This document shows, piece after piece, positions 27,906 through 36,709 of a stretch of 64,000 nucleotides of DNA. The translations under genes were made by a program, and so were the position numbers. The stretch comes from Oceanimonas sp. GK1 (lineage in GTDB: Bacteria > Pseudomonadota > Gammaproteobacteria > Enterobacterales > Aeromonadaceae). The notes beneath the pieces were generated by a model that was not told the DNA's origin, did not search any database, and saw only the letters and a list, made by a program, of their open reading frames with translations. The stretch spans positions 2,249,001-2,313,000 of the forward strand of contig NC_016745.1 in assembly GCF_000243075.1 (NCBI RefSeq). Reading direction: 5' to 3'. Within the stretch, counting starts at the first letter, position 1, and the number at the start of each line of letters is the position of its first letter.

Positions 27906-29535
27906 CACTTCCCGCGCCGAGCGCAAGCGACAGCGCTCCCTGTCGCCCATCTGGATCGTGCCCCTGGTGGCGGTATTGATCGGCGTCTGGATGATCTACG
28001 ACAACCTGAGCAAGCTCGGCCCCTCCATTACCCTGGTCATGGACAACGCCGAAGGCATTGAAGCGGGCAAGACCCTGATCAAAACCCGTAACGTGGAAGT
28101 GGGCCGGGTGGAAACCGTCCGATTGTCGGAGGATTTGCAGCATGCCCTGATCACCGCCCGCATGAGCCCTCAGGCAGAAGACATGCTCAACGAAGACACC
28201 CGTTTCTGGGTGGTGAAACCACGCATTGGCCGGGAAGGCATCAGCGGCCTGAACACCGTGCTGTCCGGCGCCTATATTCAGTTGCTGCCCGGCAGCAGCG
28301 AGCTGTCCAAACGCCGCTTTCAGGTGCTGGAGCAACCCCCGGTGGCACCGCCCGATGCGCCGGGGCTGCGCATCAATCTTATCAGCCAGGTGGGTAACGC
28401 CGTCACCACCGGGGATCCGGTCAGCTATCAGGGCTATACCGTGGGGCGGGTAGAGCACAGCGAATTTGATCCGGAAAAACGGGAAATGCAGTTGCGGCTA
28501 TACATACAGTCTCCTTACGACGTGCTGGTCACCACCACCACCCGCTTCTGGACCAGCTCCGGCATCGACATGCGCCTCGACTCCCAGGGTTTCCGTGTCA
28601 ATATTGGCTCGCTTGAATCCCTGGTTGGCGGCGGTGTTACCTTTGGCGTACCCGAAAACACCGCCATGGGTCACAAGGCCAAGGCCAACGCCACCTATGT
28701 GCTGTTTGCGGACGAGGAAAGCGCCAGCGAAGGCAGTTATGATCAGTACCTGGAATACGTACTGCTGGTGGATGACACCGTCCGCGGCCTGGAGCCGGGC
28801 GCGCCGGTGGAATACCGGGGCGTACGCATTGGCTCCGTGGTCAGCGTGCCCTGGAATTTTACCGCGCCGCAACCGGACTCGCTCAGCCGCTTTGCCATTC
28901 CGGTGCTGATCCGCATCGAGCCCCAGCGCTTTGACAACACCACCGAAATCATCGACACCAAGGCCTGGCATGCCCGCCTGGAGCGCATGTTCGGCCATGG
29001 TTTGCGCGCCTCGCTCAAGGCCGGCAACCTGCTGACCGGCGCCCTGTTTGTGGATCTCAACTTCCAGAAAGAGGCGGAGCCGTTCCAGGCCATGACCTTT
29101 GTGGATCGCCGAGTGTTTCCCACCACCACCGGCGGCTTTGCCCAGATTGAACAAAAGGTCTCCAACCTGCTCGACAAGCTCAACAACCTCGACATCGAGC
29201 CGGTGGTCAGCAACCTGAACAATACCCTGGTGGCCACCCAGCAAACCATGGACAAGGCCAATCGCATTGCCGCCTCGGTGGATGCCCTGCTGGCGGATCC
29301 GGCCACCGGCGAGCTGCCCGCCAGCGTTAACCAGACCCTGCGCCAGCTCAACGACACCCTGGCAGGCTTTGCCCCCGACTCCCAGGGCTATAACGAGCTG
29401 ACCCAAACCCTGTCGCGGCTGGAGCAGCTGATGGCGGACATGCAGCCGGTGCTCCGCACACTCAATGATCAGCCCAACGCCTTGATCTTCGACCGCACCC
29501 CCATTCAGGATCCACAACCGAGGGCCGCCAAATGA
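27898..29535 (+). CDS. pqiB: PqiB, MCE-domain protein of the Pqi system
   Basis: A 545-residue protein with one N-terminal membrane anchor (about 17-37, PIWIVPLVAVLIGVWMI) and three MCE domains (about 45-130, 160-260, 285-400), followed by a long C-terminal coiled-coil region that builds the periplasmic needle. E. coli PqiB is 546 residues. It is thought to move lipids between inner and outer membranes. ATG at 27898 has GAAAGGA upstream and overlaps the end of pqiA; its stop overlaps the pqiC start in ATGA, so the operon is translationally coupled throughout. Confidence 0.95.
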   Translation: MSDTSRAERKRQRSLSPIWIVPLVAVLIGVWMIYDNLSKLGPSITLVMDNAEGIEAGKTLIKTRNVEVGRVETVRLSEDLQHALITARMSPQAEDMLNEDTRFWVVKPRIGREGISGLNTVLSGAYIQLLPGSSELSKRRFQVLEQPPVAPPDAPGLRINLISQVGNAVTTGDPVSYQGYTVGRVEHSEFDPEKREMQLRLYIQSPYDVLVTTTTRFWTSSGIDMRLDSQGFRVNIGSLESLVGGGVTFGVPENTAMGHKAKANATYVLFADEESASEGSYDQYLEYVLLVDDTVRGLEPGAPVEYRGVRIGSVVSVPWNFTAPQPDSLSRFAIPVLIRIEPQRFDNTTEIIDTKAWHARLERMFGHGLRASLKAGNLLTGALFVDLNFQKEAEPFQAMTFVDRRVFPTTTGGFAQIEQKVSNLLDKLNNLDIEPVVSNLNNTLVATQQTMDKANRIAASVDALLADPATGELPASVNQTLRQLNDTLAGFAPDSQGYNELTQTLSRLEQLMADMQPVLRTLNDQPNALIFDRTPIQDPQPRAAK

Positions 29536-30134
29536 TGCCATTTCACTCCCTTTCACTGCGCTGTCTGCCCCTGCTGGGCGCCCTGGCTCTTGCAGGCTGT
29601 GCCGGCGGCAACGATGCCGCCAGCAGCGCCTACCTGTTGCCGGAGAGCCCTGCTCAGCAGCAGCATGATGCCCGCCTGGTGGTGATGGTGGCCCCCATCA
29701 CCCTGGCGGCCTTTCTGGAAGGTGACGGCATCGTCATGCAGCTTGACGACATTGCCGTGCACCAGGCCCGCAGCCATCTCTGGGCCGAGGCCCTGCCCGG
29801 TCAGCTGCGCCAGCGGCTGATGGACCGGCTTGGCGCCAGCCTGCCCCGGGCCCAGATCATTGCTCGCGGGCAGCCCAGCGTAAGCAACCTACCGGGACGG
29901 GAAGTCCGCCTGCAACTGGACCGTTTTCAGGGACGCTACGACGGCGTGGCACTGATCCGCGGCCGCTGGCAACTGCTGAATGAGCGCGGCGACCTGCTTG
30001 AGCAGCGCCCCTTTCGAGTGGAAACACCGCTGACCGACGACGGTTACCCGGCCCTGGTGCGCGCCCTGGCCGCCGGCTGGGAGCAGGTGGCAGATAAGCT
30101 GGCCGCCAGTCTGGCGACCAGCCTGAGGGAATAG
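29532..30134 (+). CDS. pqiC: PqiC, outer-membrane lipoprotein of the Pqi system
   Basis: A 200-residue lipoprotein with a signal peptide ending in the lipobox LALAGC (lipidated Cys23), and the ABC-transport auxiliary (YmbA-like) domain: SSAYLLPE, VMVAPITLAAFLEGDGIVMQ and VRLQLDRFQGRYDG. PqiC docks the tip of the PqiB needle at the outer membrane. Its position as third gene, with a four-base overlap to pqiB, matches pqiABC elsewhere. After the stop an inverted repeat (CTCGCCGG/CCGGCGAG, 30153-30185) without a T run may slow transcription. Confidence 0.92.
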   Translation: MMPFHSLSLRCLPLLGALALAGCAGGNDAASSAYLLPESPAQQQHDARLVVMVAPITLAAFLEGDGIVMQLDDIAVHQARSHLWAEALPGQLRQRLMDRLGASLPRAQIIARGQPSVSNLPGREVRLQLDRFQGRYDGVALIRGRWQLLNERGDLLEQRPFRVETPLTDDGYPALVRALAAGWEQVADKLAASLATSLRE

Positions 30135-30208
30135 AGATCAGCGGGGCCTTGGCTCGCCGGCCAATAGACTAAAGACGCCGGCGAGATCCTGGATTTAAGG
30201 AGAGGCCA

Positions 30209-30307
30209 ATGCATGTATGTTGGCATAATCTCATGAAAGCACCGCCGATGGCCGCCGGTCTGCCTGTTGATGACATAGAGGACACACCATGCCCAGGCTT
30301 ATCATGA
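30209..30307 (+). CDS. Possible 32-residue leader ORF overlapping the second Ter-like site
   Basis: ATG at 30209 has a near-perfect ribosome site (AAGGAGAGG, five bases before) and opens 32 codons that end after the start of the downstream phosphatase gene. The peptide (MHVCWHNLMKAPP...) resembles nothing I know. The Ter-like 16-mer spans its codons 2 to 7. It could be a coupling leader for the phosphatase, or the ribosome site may be accidental. Confidence 0.3.
   Translation: MHVCWHNLMKAPPMAAGLPVDDIEDTPCPGLS
30214..30229 (+). promoter_or_regulatory. Second candidate Ter site
   Basis: An exact copy of the 16 bases TGTATGTTGGCATAAT found before tus, 9.1 kb away, in the same orientation and in a non-homologous intergenic context; the flanks differ on both sides. 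Chance repetition of 16 bases in this window is improbable, which supports a protein-binding role. Both copies would block forks from the same side if they work like E. coli Ter. Confidence 0.6.
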
Positions 30308-30855
30308 AATGGATACTGTTGGCGCTGTTGGTGCCAACACTGGCGCAAGCTGCCGAGGCCGAGGCCTGGCAGGCGCTGAAGGAAGGTCGCGCCATGCTGC
30401 TGATGCGCCATGCCAATGCGCCCGGCACCGGCGACCCGCCCGGCTTTATTCTGGAACGCTGCGACACCCAGCGCAATCTCGACGCCCGGGGCCGGGCCCA
30501 GGCCGAGGCCTGGGGCGACCGGCTGCGCCGCCACGACATTACCGAGGCCCGGGTCTACAGCAGCCAGTATTGCCGTGCCCTCGACACCGCCCGCCTGCTG
30601 GGCCTGGGTGAGGTGATCCCCACCCCCGAGCTCAACTCGTTTTTTTTACGGCGCAGCCAGCGCTCGGAGCAAACCCAAGCACTGCGCCGGTTTGTTGCCG
30701 GGCTTGAGCCGGGGCTGCCGGTGGTGCTGGTGAGCCATCAGGTCAACATTACCGCCCTCACCAGCCGCTTTCCCGCCTCGGGCGAGGCGCTGATCCTGGC
30801 CCTGCCGCTGGAAGAGCGGGTACGGGTGCTGGCGAGCATTCGCCCTGGGGGCTGA
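30289..30855 (+). CDS. Periplasmic histidine phosphatase family protein
   Basis: A 188-residue member of the histidine phosphatase (phosphoglycerate mutase-like) superfamily. A signal peptide (about 1-21, ending LAQAA) places it in the periplasm. The phosphorylated His is H41 in LMRHAN, with the second catalytic His in VVLVSHQVN (about 150) and a conserved Arg in CRALDTARLLG. The substrate is unknown; Ais/SixA-type phosphatases are the nearest named relatives. The start at 30289 has AGAGG ten bases upstream. It faces blc convergently, with ten bases between the stops. Confidence 0.85.
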   Translation: MPRLIMKWILLALLVPTLAQAAEAEAWQALKEGRAMLLMRHANAPGTGDPPGFILERCDTQRNLDARGRAQAEAWGDRLRRHDITEARVYSSQYCRALDTARLLGLGEVIPTPELNSFFLRRSQRSEQTQALRRFVAGLEPGLPVVLVSHQVNITALTSRFPASGEALILALPLEERVRVLASIRPGG

Positions 30856-30865
30856 TGGCTATCCG

Positions 30866-31375
30866 TTATTGCTGCGCCACAAAAATCAGCCTGTCGGTCT
30901 CAAACCCCGCCTCCCGGGCCCGCGCTATCAGCCGCTGTTGCAAGGCGGGGTCAAGCTCCGGCTGCCGCGCCAGCAGCCAGAAGTAATCGCGGCTGGGGCC
31001 CGACACCAGGGCATATTGATAGTCGTCATCGAGCTCAAACACCACATAGGCGCCGTAGAAAGGGCCAAAGAACGACACCTTGAGGTGGGCCACCTCGGGG
31101 CCTTCCACAAAATAGGCCTTGCCCTCCGCCTGTTTCCATTCGCCCCGCTCGCTGTTAAAGCCCCGGTTAATTACCCGTACACCGCCATCCTCACGCAGGC
31201 TGTAATGGGCGCTCACCCGCTCCAGCCCCCGCTCAAAGGAATGATCGAGCCGGGCAATTTCATACCAGGTACCCAGATAGCGGTTCAACTCAAAGCCGGA
31301 GACTGGGGTAATGCCTTCGGGCTTGCCGGCGCATCCGGCCAGCAGCAACAGCAGTGCAAACAGGCTGTGTTTCAT
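30866..31375 (-). CDS. blc: Blc, outer-membrane lipoprotein lipocalin
   Basis: A 169-residue bacterial lipocalin with a lipobox (LLLAGC, lipidated Cys15) and the lipocalin signature GTWYEIARLDHSFERGLE at about residue 36, followed by SAHYSLREDGGVRVINRG and the closing VSGPSRDYFWLLAR. Blc binds lysophospholipids and fatty acids at the outer membrane, often under envelope stress. Its ATG overlaps the last base of the mechanosensitive channel gene stop and has AAGGAA eight bases upstream, so it is co-transcribed with that gene. Confidence 0.92.
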   Translation of the reverse strand: MKHSLFALLLLLAGCAGKPEGITPVSGFELNRYLGTWYEIARLDHSFERGLERVSAHYSLREDGGVRVINRGFNSERGEWKQAEGKAYFVEGPEVAHLKVSFFGPFYGAYVVFELDDDYQYALVSGPSRDYFWLLARQPELDPALQQRLIARAREAGFETDRLIFVAQQ

Positions 31376-32532
31376 CAGTGGTTCCTTGTGGTGTCGTCAT
31401 CGGCGGAGCGGCGCCGGCCAAATACCGGCTCCAGTCCGCGGGCTTCATCCAGATGCAACTGCAGGTGGGGAAACGGAATTTCAATGCCGGCCTCGTCAAG
31501 CCCCTGCTTGATCGACTCCAGCAGTTCGCAGGAAATACGCCCCTTCACCTCCACATCCTGAGCACTGACCCACACCTGGGCACTGAGCACCACAGAAGAG
31601 TCGGCCAGCTCCCGCAGTTGCACCCTGGGGGTCAGGGCGTCATTGTTGATCGACATGGGATGGGCGCTCAATATGGGCATGATCACCGCCCTGGCCTGTG
31701 CCACCGAGTCTTTGTAGGCAATATGGACGGGAATGCGAATGCGGGTGGGGCCCTCGGCACTGTAGTTGATGATGTCGGAGGTGGCCACGCTGTCGTTGGG
31801 CAGCATGGTGAACACGTTATCGCGCGTCCGCAGCCAGGTGGTGCGAAAGGCAATGCGCACCACCCTGCCCTCCTGGCCATGAATACAAACCCAGTCGCCA
31901 ATGCGAAAGGGCCGTTCAATCAGCAGGGTAATGCCGGCGATAAAATTCGACAGGGTCGACTGGGCGGCAAAGCCCACGGCAATGCCCACAATGCCCAGAC
32001 CGGCGATAATGGAGAGCACGTCAAACCCGAACTGGGCCATCACGGTAATGGCGCCCAGCGCCATCAGCGACACCGACAGGGTGTTTTTGCACAACTGCAC
32101 CAAAGACGAGTCGAGGTGACGCCGCGACAGCCGGGTGATCAGCCCGCGAGACAGCAGTTGCCATAGCACATAAAAGGCCAGCGCCATCAGTCCGGCCCGG
32201 GCCATGCCCTTGATCACACCGTCGGCGGCACCGTACTGCGCCACTATCGCCACCAGGGTGGCCAGCCCCAGCAGGTAGCGCAGCACCACCCGGCCGGTGC
32301 GATAGGGGCCGGCGCCGCGATCCAGACGGCCGAGCAGCCAGCGCATCAGCAGGCAACCGGCCACGTATAGCAGCCAGAACAGCAGCATGATCATCAGGGT
32401 CACCAGCAGCTGGCCCAGGCCGTATACCAGCAGCTCTTCCCAGTTATAGCCGCTCAGGCCAAGGGCACTGCCGGTGTCTTCAAGACTCTGGCGAAACTGT
32501 TGCCACAGCAGGGTCACGTCGGTGTCGTTCAT
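31375..32532 (-). CDS. MscS-family mechanosensitive channel
   Basis: A 385-residue inner-membrane protein with about five hydrophobic segments (about 30-190) and the MscS core: pore helix GLGIVGIAVGFAAQSTLSNFIAG, then the beta domain IERPFRIGDWVCIHGQEGRVVRI and LPNDSVATSDIINYS, and a C-terminal alpha/beta domain ending PFPHLQLHL. Such channels release solutes on hypo-osmotic shock. It is longer at the N-terminus than E. coli MscS (286). The ATG has AAGGAAGG upstream. blc follows with a one-base overlap. Confidence 0.9.
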   Translation of the reverse strand: MNDTDVTLLWQQFRQSLEDTGSALGLSGYNWEELLVYGLGQLLVTLMIMLLFWLLYVAGCLLMRWLLGRLDRGAGPYRTGRVVLRYLLGLATLVAIVAQYGAADGVIKGMARAGLMALAFYVLWQLLSRGLITRLSRRHLDSSLVQLCKNTLSVSLMALGAITVMAQFGFDVLSIIAGLGIVGIAVGFAAQSTLSNFIAGITLLIERPFRIGDWVCIHGQEGRVVRIAFRTTWLRTRDNVFTMLPNDSVATSDIINYSAEGPTRIRIPVHIAYKDSVAQARAVIMPILSAHPMSINNDALTPRVQLRELADSSVVLSAQVWVSAQDVEVKGRISCELLESIKQGLDEAGIEIPFPHLQLHLDEARGLEPVFGRRRSADDDTTRNH

Positions 32533-32863
32533 TCAGCACCTTCCTTGAGGCTGGCAGACTGCTGAAACTATAGCAGCCGGCGGCACGCCCTCTTGTGCAC
32601 GAACTTGACTCAAACGAATCAGGTTGGTCAATTATTGACTCACCCCATGCCAAAAAACCGACACATCAATTAGACGGCTTCTATACTAGCAATGCTGCGG
32701 GCCTGCTGACCGCGGTGACTGGCAAGGACAAATCATAACAAGGATTGACAGCAACAGTGGCACGCTTCGTTTATCGAGCCCAGGTGCTGGGCCCGGTGCT
32801 TTAGTCTTATTCGAAGAGTGGTAAGTGCTTGATTGAAACCAATGATTAATCCGAGGTGTTATC
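32533..32863. other. 331-base intergenic region, divergent promoters
   Basis: This gap lies between the divergent mechanosensitive channel and outer-membrane protein genes. A TTGACA at 32745-32750 could be a -35 for the plus-strand gene, but I see no good -10 at 16-18 bases. A small hairpin (GCCCAG/CTGGGC) lies near 32779-32793. I see no convincing gene here. Confidence 0.4.
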
Positions 32864-33418
32864 ATGAACATGCTCAAAAAAGCTCCACTGGCCATGATGA
32901 TTGGCGCCCTGCTTCCTGCCGTGGCCATGGCCAACATGCACGGGCACAGCGCCATAGGGCCAAATCAGGGTGATCGGGAGTTCTCGCTGTCCGGTACCGG
33001 TAGCAGCAGCAAAGACTTCGACAACAGCAGCTTCGGGATCTCCGCCGACTATGGCTGGTACCTTTCAGAGCGCACCCTCGCCGGTATTCGCCAAAGCATC
33101 AGCTATGCCGACGTGGAAGGCGAAGGCCTGACCGACGACTTCTGGAACGGCAGTACCCGTGGCTTTGTGGACTATCACTTTGGTCAGGGCGCGGCCCGTC
33201 CCTTTGTGGGCGCCTCGCTGGGTGCCATATACGGTGATGGGGTGAAAGATACCGGTATCGCCGGCCTGGAAGCGGGCCTCAAGTATTACCTGCTGCCCAC
33301 CACCTTTATTCAGGCCAGGGCCGAGTACCAGTTCCTGTTTGACAGCGGCGACAGCGCCGAAGACAACTTTGATGACGGCGCCTGGGCCTATACCTTCGGT
33401 ATGGGTCTCAACTTCTGA
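32864..33418 (+). CDS. Outer-membrane beta-barrel protein
   Basis: A 184-residue exported protein: signal peptide ending AVAMA (about residue 23), then alternating strands typical of a small eight-stranded barrel (GISADYGWYL, GTLAGIRQS-like, GFVDYHFGQGAARPFVGASLGAIYG) and a C-terminal aromatic residue (GMGLNF) recognised by the BAM machinery. It resembles the OmpA/OmpW-like barrel superfamily without a periplasmic domain. No specific function can be assigned. A GAGGTG site precedes the ATG; a terminator follows. Confidence 0.8.
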   Translation: MNMLKKAPLAMMIGALLPAVAMANMHGHSAIGPNQGDREFSLSGTGSSSKDFDNSSFGISADYGWYLSERTLAGIRQSISYADVEGEGLTDDFWNGSTRGFVDYHFGQGAARPFVGASLGAIYGDGVKDTGIAGLEAGLKYYLLPTTFIQARAEYQFLFDSGDSAEDNFDDGAWAYTFGMGLNF

Positions 33419-33440
33419 CCGCCGTCAGCCCTGGTTGTGC

Positions 33441-33468
33441 AAACAGCCCCGAAAGGGGCTGTTTTTTT
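33441..33468 (+). terminator. Terminator of the outer-membrane protein gene
   Basis: AAACAGCCCC, a four-base loop and GGGGCTGTTT with T7, 22 bases after the stop. It touches the stop codon of the convergent DUF1289 gene and may serve that gene weakly too. Confidence 0.9.
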
Positions 33469-33643
33469 AGGTGGTGTCGCGTTCCCGCCGTTCGGCACAG
33501 CGGGCCACAATGGCCGCCTTGTCGTGCTCCGGGCGTTCGCGCCAGCCGGTAATTTCATCCAGGGTACGGTAACAGCCGGTGCACAGCCGGTGCTCGTTCA
33601 GCCGGCAATAACCGATGCAGGGGCTGGCCACCGGCTCAGCCAT
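33467..33643 (-). CDS. DUF1289 family small Cys-rich protein
   Basis: A 58-codon gene for a protein with the DUF1289 pattern SPCIGYCRLNEHRLCTGCYRT followed by EITGW. Four cysteines in two CxxxC/CxxC pairs suggest metal or Fe-S binding; the function is unknown. Its ATG lies inside the end of the upstream lipoprotein gene (eight-base overlap), so the two are coupled. Confidence 0.85.
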   Translation of the reverse strand: MAEPVASPCIGYCRLNEHRLCTGCYRTLDEITGWRERPEHDKAAIVARCAERRERDTT

Positions 33644-33998
33644 CGCTTACCCGCTCCATCAATACCTTAACCAGGCCGTTGCCCTTCATCAGGGTGTGCT
33701 CGTCCACAATCAACCAGACTTCTTCCTGCTCGCCCTGCACAAACACCAGGTAACGCTTGCCCGCCGACTCGCGAACAAATATGTCGTCAAAGCGGGTGCG
33801 CTCGCCGTTGTGTTCGATATAGTCGCTGCCGATCACGATTTGCTCGCTGCCCACCAGGCCGGAAAAATCGCTCATCAGTTGCGCCATCATCTCGTTGGAG
33901 GAGTCGGCCCGGGTCTGGTAAACCCCCTCAAAGCCGTGATCACAGCCGGCCAGCAACATTGCCAGGGCCAGGCAGCTCCCGTATTTCAGTGATTTCAT
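33636..33998 (-). CDS. Small lipoprotein of unknown function
   Basis: A 120-residue lipoprotein with a clear lipobox (AMLLAGC, Cys19). The mature part (FEGVYQTRADSSNEMMAQLMSDFSGLVGS and ERTRFDDIFVRESAGKRYLVFV) does not resemble a named family I know. Asp follows the lipidated Cys (CDHG), which in enterobacteria is an inner-membrane retention signal. A GGTGAG site precedes the ATG. It is co-transcribed with the DUF1289 gene. Confidence 0.75.
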   Translation of the reverse strand: MKSLKYGSCLALAMLLAGCDHGFEGVYQTRADSSNEMMAQLMSDFSGLVGSEQIVIGSDYIEHNGERTRFDDIFVRESAGKRYLVFVQGEQEEVWLIVDEHTLMKGNGLVKVLMERVSDG

Positions 33999-34088
33999 GT
34001 TTTACTCACCAAGTACCGTCATACTGTTTACCGATGTTACAGCGTGCCGGGCTCGTTCACCACGGTACCCAGGAAAAACCGCCCCTCA

Positions 34089-36023
34089 CTACACCCGGAA
34101 CTGCCCCACCAGGCTGCGCAGGTGTTCGGCCCGCTGCTGCAACTGACCAATGGCCGCCAGCTGCTGCTCGGCGTTATCGTGAATGCCGGCGGCGCTGTCG
34201 GAGATGACATGGGCCGACTGGTTGATGTGATCCGCCACCGCGCCCTGCTCCTCGGTGGCCGCCGCCACCTGATGACTGCCGGAGCTGATGGCCTCAAACC
34301 GCTGCTGAATGCTGGCCAGGGCCTGGGCCGACAGCTCGGTGCTCTCGGTTACCCGACGGCTGTTGGCGGTACCTTCCCGAATGGCGGCGGTCGACTGCTG
34401 AGCGGTTTGCTGCAGGCGGGCAATCTGTTCGCTGATCTCCTGCGTGGAATGCTGGGTGCGCTGGGCCAGACTGCGCACCTCGTCGGCCACCACCGCAAAG
34501 CCCCGGCCCTGCTCGCCAGCACGGGCCGCCTCAATGGCGGCATTCAGCGCCAGCAGGTTGGTTTGCTCGGAAATGGCATTGATCACCTCCACCACCGAGT
34601 TGATGGCATCCGCCTGCCCGGCAAAATCGTTGATGGTGGCCTCAATGTCGTTCATTACGCCGTTCAGCTGCTGCATGGTTTCACGAGTCAGCGCCATGTT
34701 GCTGGTGGTGCTGTGCGCTTCTTCTACGGCCGCCTGGGTATCGGTGGCGGTGCGCTGGGCAATGCCCGAGACCTCGGTCACGGTCTGGCCCATTTCGGTA
34801 ATGGCGGTGGCCACCTGCTCGGTCTGGCCGCGCTGCAGCTCCGTTGCCCGGAAGGTATCGCCGGCCAGCTCGGCCAGTTGCTCAATGCCCGCCTTGATGG
34901 CGGTTTCGGTGTGCTGAATTTCCGCCACCAGCTCGCGGATTTTGCCGATGATGGCGTTAAACCCCCGGGCCAGGTGGCCGAGCTCGTTGTTGTGGCTGTC
35001 ATCCAGGCGTTTGGTGAGATCCCCGCCGTTGCCGGACATGCTCAGCAGATCGTCTCCCACCCGGCGAATGGCCCTGCCCAGTGCCCGGGCAAACAGCACG
35101 GTCACGGCAATAAAGGCCAGGGTCAACAGCAGGCTTACCAGCACCGAAGAGGAAATCACCTCGTTGATGGCGCCACTGATCTCCGCCGATGGCAGCACCG
35201 CCACCAACCGAAGGCCGGTGTCACGAATATCCTGCACCGCCAGGTACACCTGCTGGCCATCGAACCCGGCCTGCTCGAAATAAAAGCCCTCGTGCTGCCC
35301 TTTCAGCAGCTCCGCCACCGGCTCAAAACCCGCCAGCTTGCCAAGGGACTTGCCCACCAGGCCGGAGTTGGGGTGAGCGTTGATCACCCCCTGCCCATTC
35401 ACCAGAAACAGGTAGCCATTTTCACCCAGCCGATAGTTGGACACCAGATCCACAATGGCCGACACATCCTGGCCCATGCCGGCGGCGCCCACCCGCTGGC
35501 CGTCCAGCTCCACCACCGAGTTCACAAACAGCGTGAGCTTGCCGGTGCGCTCGTCCGGGTCCAGGTTCAGCACCCGCTGCTGACTGCCGTTAACAAAGTC
35601 GTAGTACCAGCGATCCCGAGGGTCGGAGGGGGATATTTGCTTGAAGACGCCGGCATCGGTGTAATAGGTACTGCTCTCGCCCGACACCCAGAACAGGGTG
35701 GAGGCCCCGGTTTGCGCCCGCTGCTCGTTAAAATAGCGCAGCACCTGGCCATGCATGGACGAGGCGCCCTCGCCTTCCCGTATCCAGTCGTGCAGCAGGC
35801 CATTGGCCGCCAGACTGTCTGACAGCAAGATCACCGGCATCAGCTCGGAACGCACCTGCTCCGCCACCCGTCCCACGCTGTTGGGCAGGTAGTCGGTTTC
35901 GGTCTGGCCGTAATAGAGGCCGGAAAAACGCTGAACATTGATAACGGTGGACACCAGCGTCAGCAACGCCAGCGACATCGCCACAAAGGCAATAAGAATG
36001 GTGGTTAATTTGAACTTGTGCAT
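34089..36023 (-). CDS. Methyl-accepting chemotaxis protein with Cache sensor
   Basis: A 644-residue chemoreceptor: TM1 (about 8-28), a long periplasmic double-Cache sensor (about 35-275, with [23 protein letters not shown] and [17 protein letters not shown]), TM2 (about 278-300), HAMP, and the signalling domain with tip [18 protein letters not shown]. Cache sensors usually bind amino acids or organic acids. No C-terminal methyltransferase-docking pentapeptide is present. ATG at 36023 is supported by GGAG six bases upstream; the frame continues upstream without a ribosome site. Confidence 0.92.
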   Translation of the reverse strand: MHKFKLTTILIAFVAMSLALLTLVSTVINVQRFSGLYYGQTETDYLPNSVGRVAEQVRSELMPVILLSDSLAANGLLHDWIREGEGASSMHGQVLRYFNEQRAQTGASTLFWVSGESSTYYTDAGVFKQISPSDPRDRWYYDFVNGSQQRVLNLDPDERTGKLTLFVNSVVELDGQRVGAAGMGQDVSAIVDLVSNYRLGENGYLFLVNGQGVINAHPNSGLVGKSLGKLAGFEPVAELLKGQHEGFYFEQAGFDGQQVYLAVQDIRDTGLRLVAVLPSAEISGAINEVISSSVLVSLLLTLAFIAVTVLFARALGRAIRRVGDDLLSMSGNGGDLTKRLDDSHNNELGHLARGFNAIIGKIRELVAEIQHTETAIKAGIEQLAELAGDTFRATELQRGQTEQVATAITEMGQTVTEVSGIAQRTATDTQAAVEEAHSTTSNMALTRETMQQLNGVMNDIEATINDFAGQADAINSVVEVINAISEQTNLLALNAAIEAARAGEQGRGFAVVADEVRSLAQRTQHSTQEISEQIARLQQTAQQSTAAIREGTANSRRVTESTELSAQALASIQQRFEAISSGSHQVAAATEEQGAVADHINQSAHVISDSAAGIHDNAEQQLAAIGQLQQRAEHLRSLVGQFRV

Positions 36024-36178
36024 GCCGGCTCCGGACGTGACCTTCCACAACCCGCAGAACAACGGCAGGGAATGGTACAAACTGTAACGAAATTGTTGAC
36101 CAGTTGGTCAGGAACGGCATGCTAAAGGATTCGCCCGAGCCGGGCAAGCGCAAGTTTTACCCACAAAAAGGTTAAGGT

Positions 36179-36682
36179 TTAGTCTGGCGGTGTTTCCTGC
36201 GCCCCAAGCAGCGCCCGGTTGGCTTCCGCTATTTGATGCTGATTAAAGACCTGAATACCGTGCCGGCGCAGCAAGGCGGCGGTCACCCCCATGCCGGGTA
36301 TTTTGCGGCCCGAAAAACCGCCGTCGTAAATGGCGGCACTGCCACAGGAGGGGCTGTGCTCCGCCAGCACCGCCACCTCGATATTGAACTGCCGGCATAA
36401 CGCCAGCGCCACATTGGCACCGGCAATAAACGCCGAGGTGACCTTGTCGCCGGTGTTGTCTATCACCTCCGCCTCGCCGCTCAGCACGCGATTGCCGTCG
36501 CCTCCTGCAATTTCGGCCGGCTTTCTGGGAATGCTCATGCCCGCCGCCACTTCGGGGCAAACAGACACCACCCGGCCCGCAGACCGCCACTGTTCGACCA
36601 TGCCATCGGCCACGGTAAGGCTGCCGCCATCGTATCGGACCTTGTTACCCAACAGGCAGGCACTCATTAATATTTTTTTCAA
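36179..36682 (-). CDS. tudS: DUF523 protein, TudS-type thiouracil desulfidase
   Basis: A 167-residue DUF523 protein. The three conserved cysteines that ligate the catalytic [4Fe-4S] cluster in TudS are present: C9 (MSACLLG), C42 (SVCPEVAAG) and C113 (SPSCGS). TudS removes sulfur from thiouracil in the cytoplasm; that activity is inferred from family membership. Start TTG at 36682 has GAGGA nine bases upstream, and an ATG five codons later is the alternative. It lies 27 bases after the amide hydrolase gene and may share its transcript. Confidence 0.8.
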   Translation of the reverse strand: MKKILMSACLLGNKVRYDGGSLTVADGMVEQWRSAGRVVSVCPEVAAGMSIPRKPAEIAGGDGNRVLSGEAEVIDNTGDKVTSAFIAGANVALALCRQFNIEVAVLAEHSPSCGSAAIYDGGFSGRKIPGMGVTAALLRRHGIQVFNQHQIAEANRALLGAQETPPD

Positions 36683-36709
36683 ACCACAGTCCTCATACCC
36701 AGTGACGCC

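Noticed and set aside
33441-33468. Treating the hairpin as a true bidirectional terminator
   Set aside because: The minus-strand tail has only three Ts, so it is assigned to the plus-strand gene.
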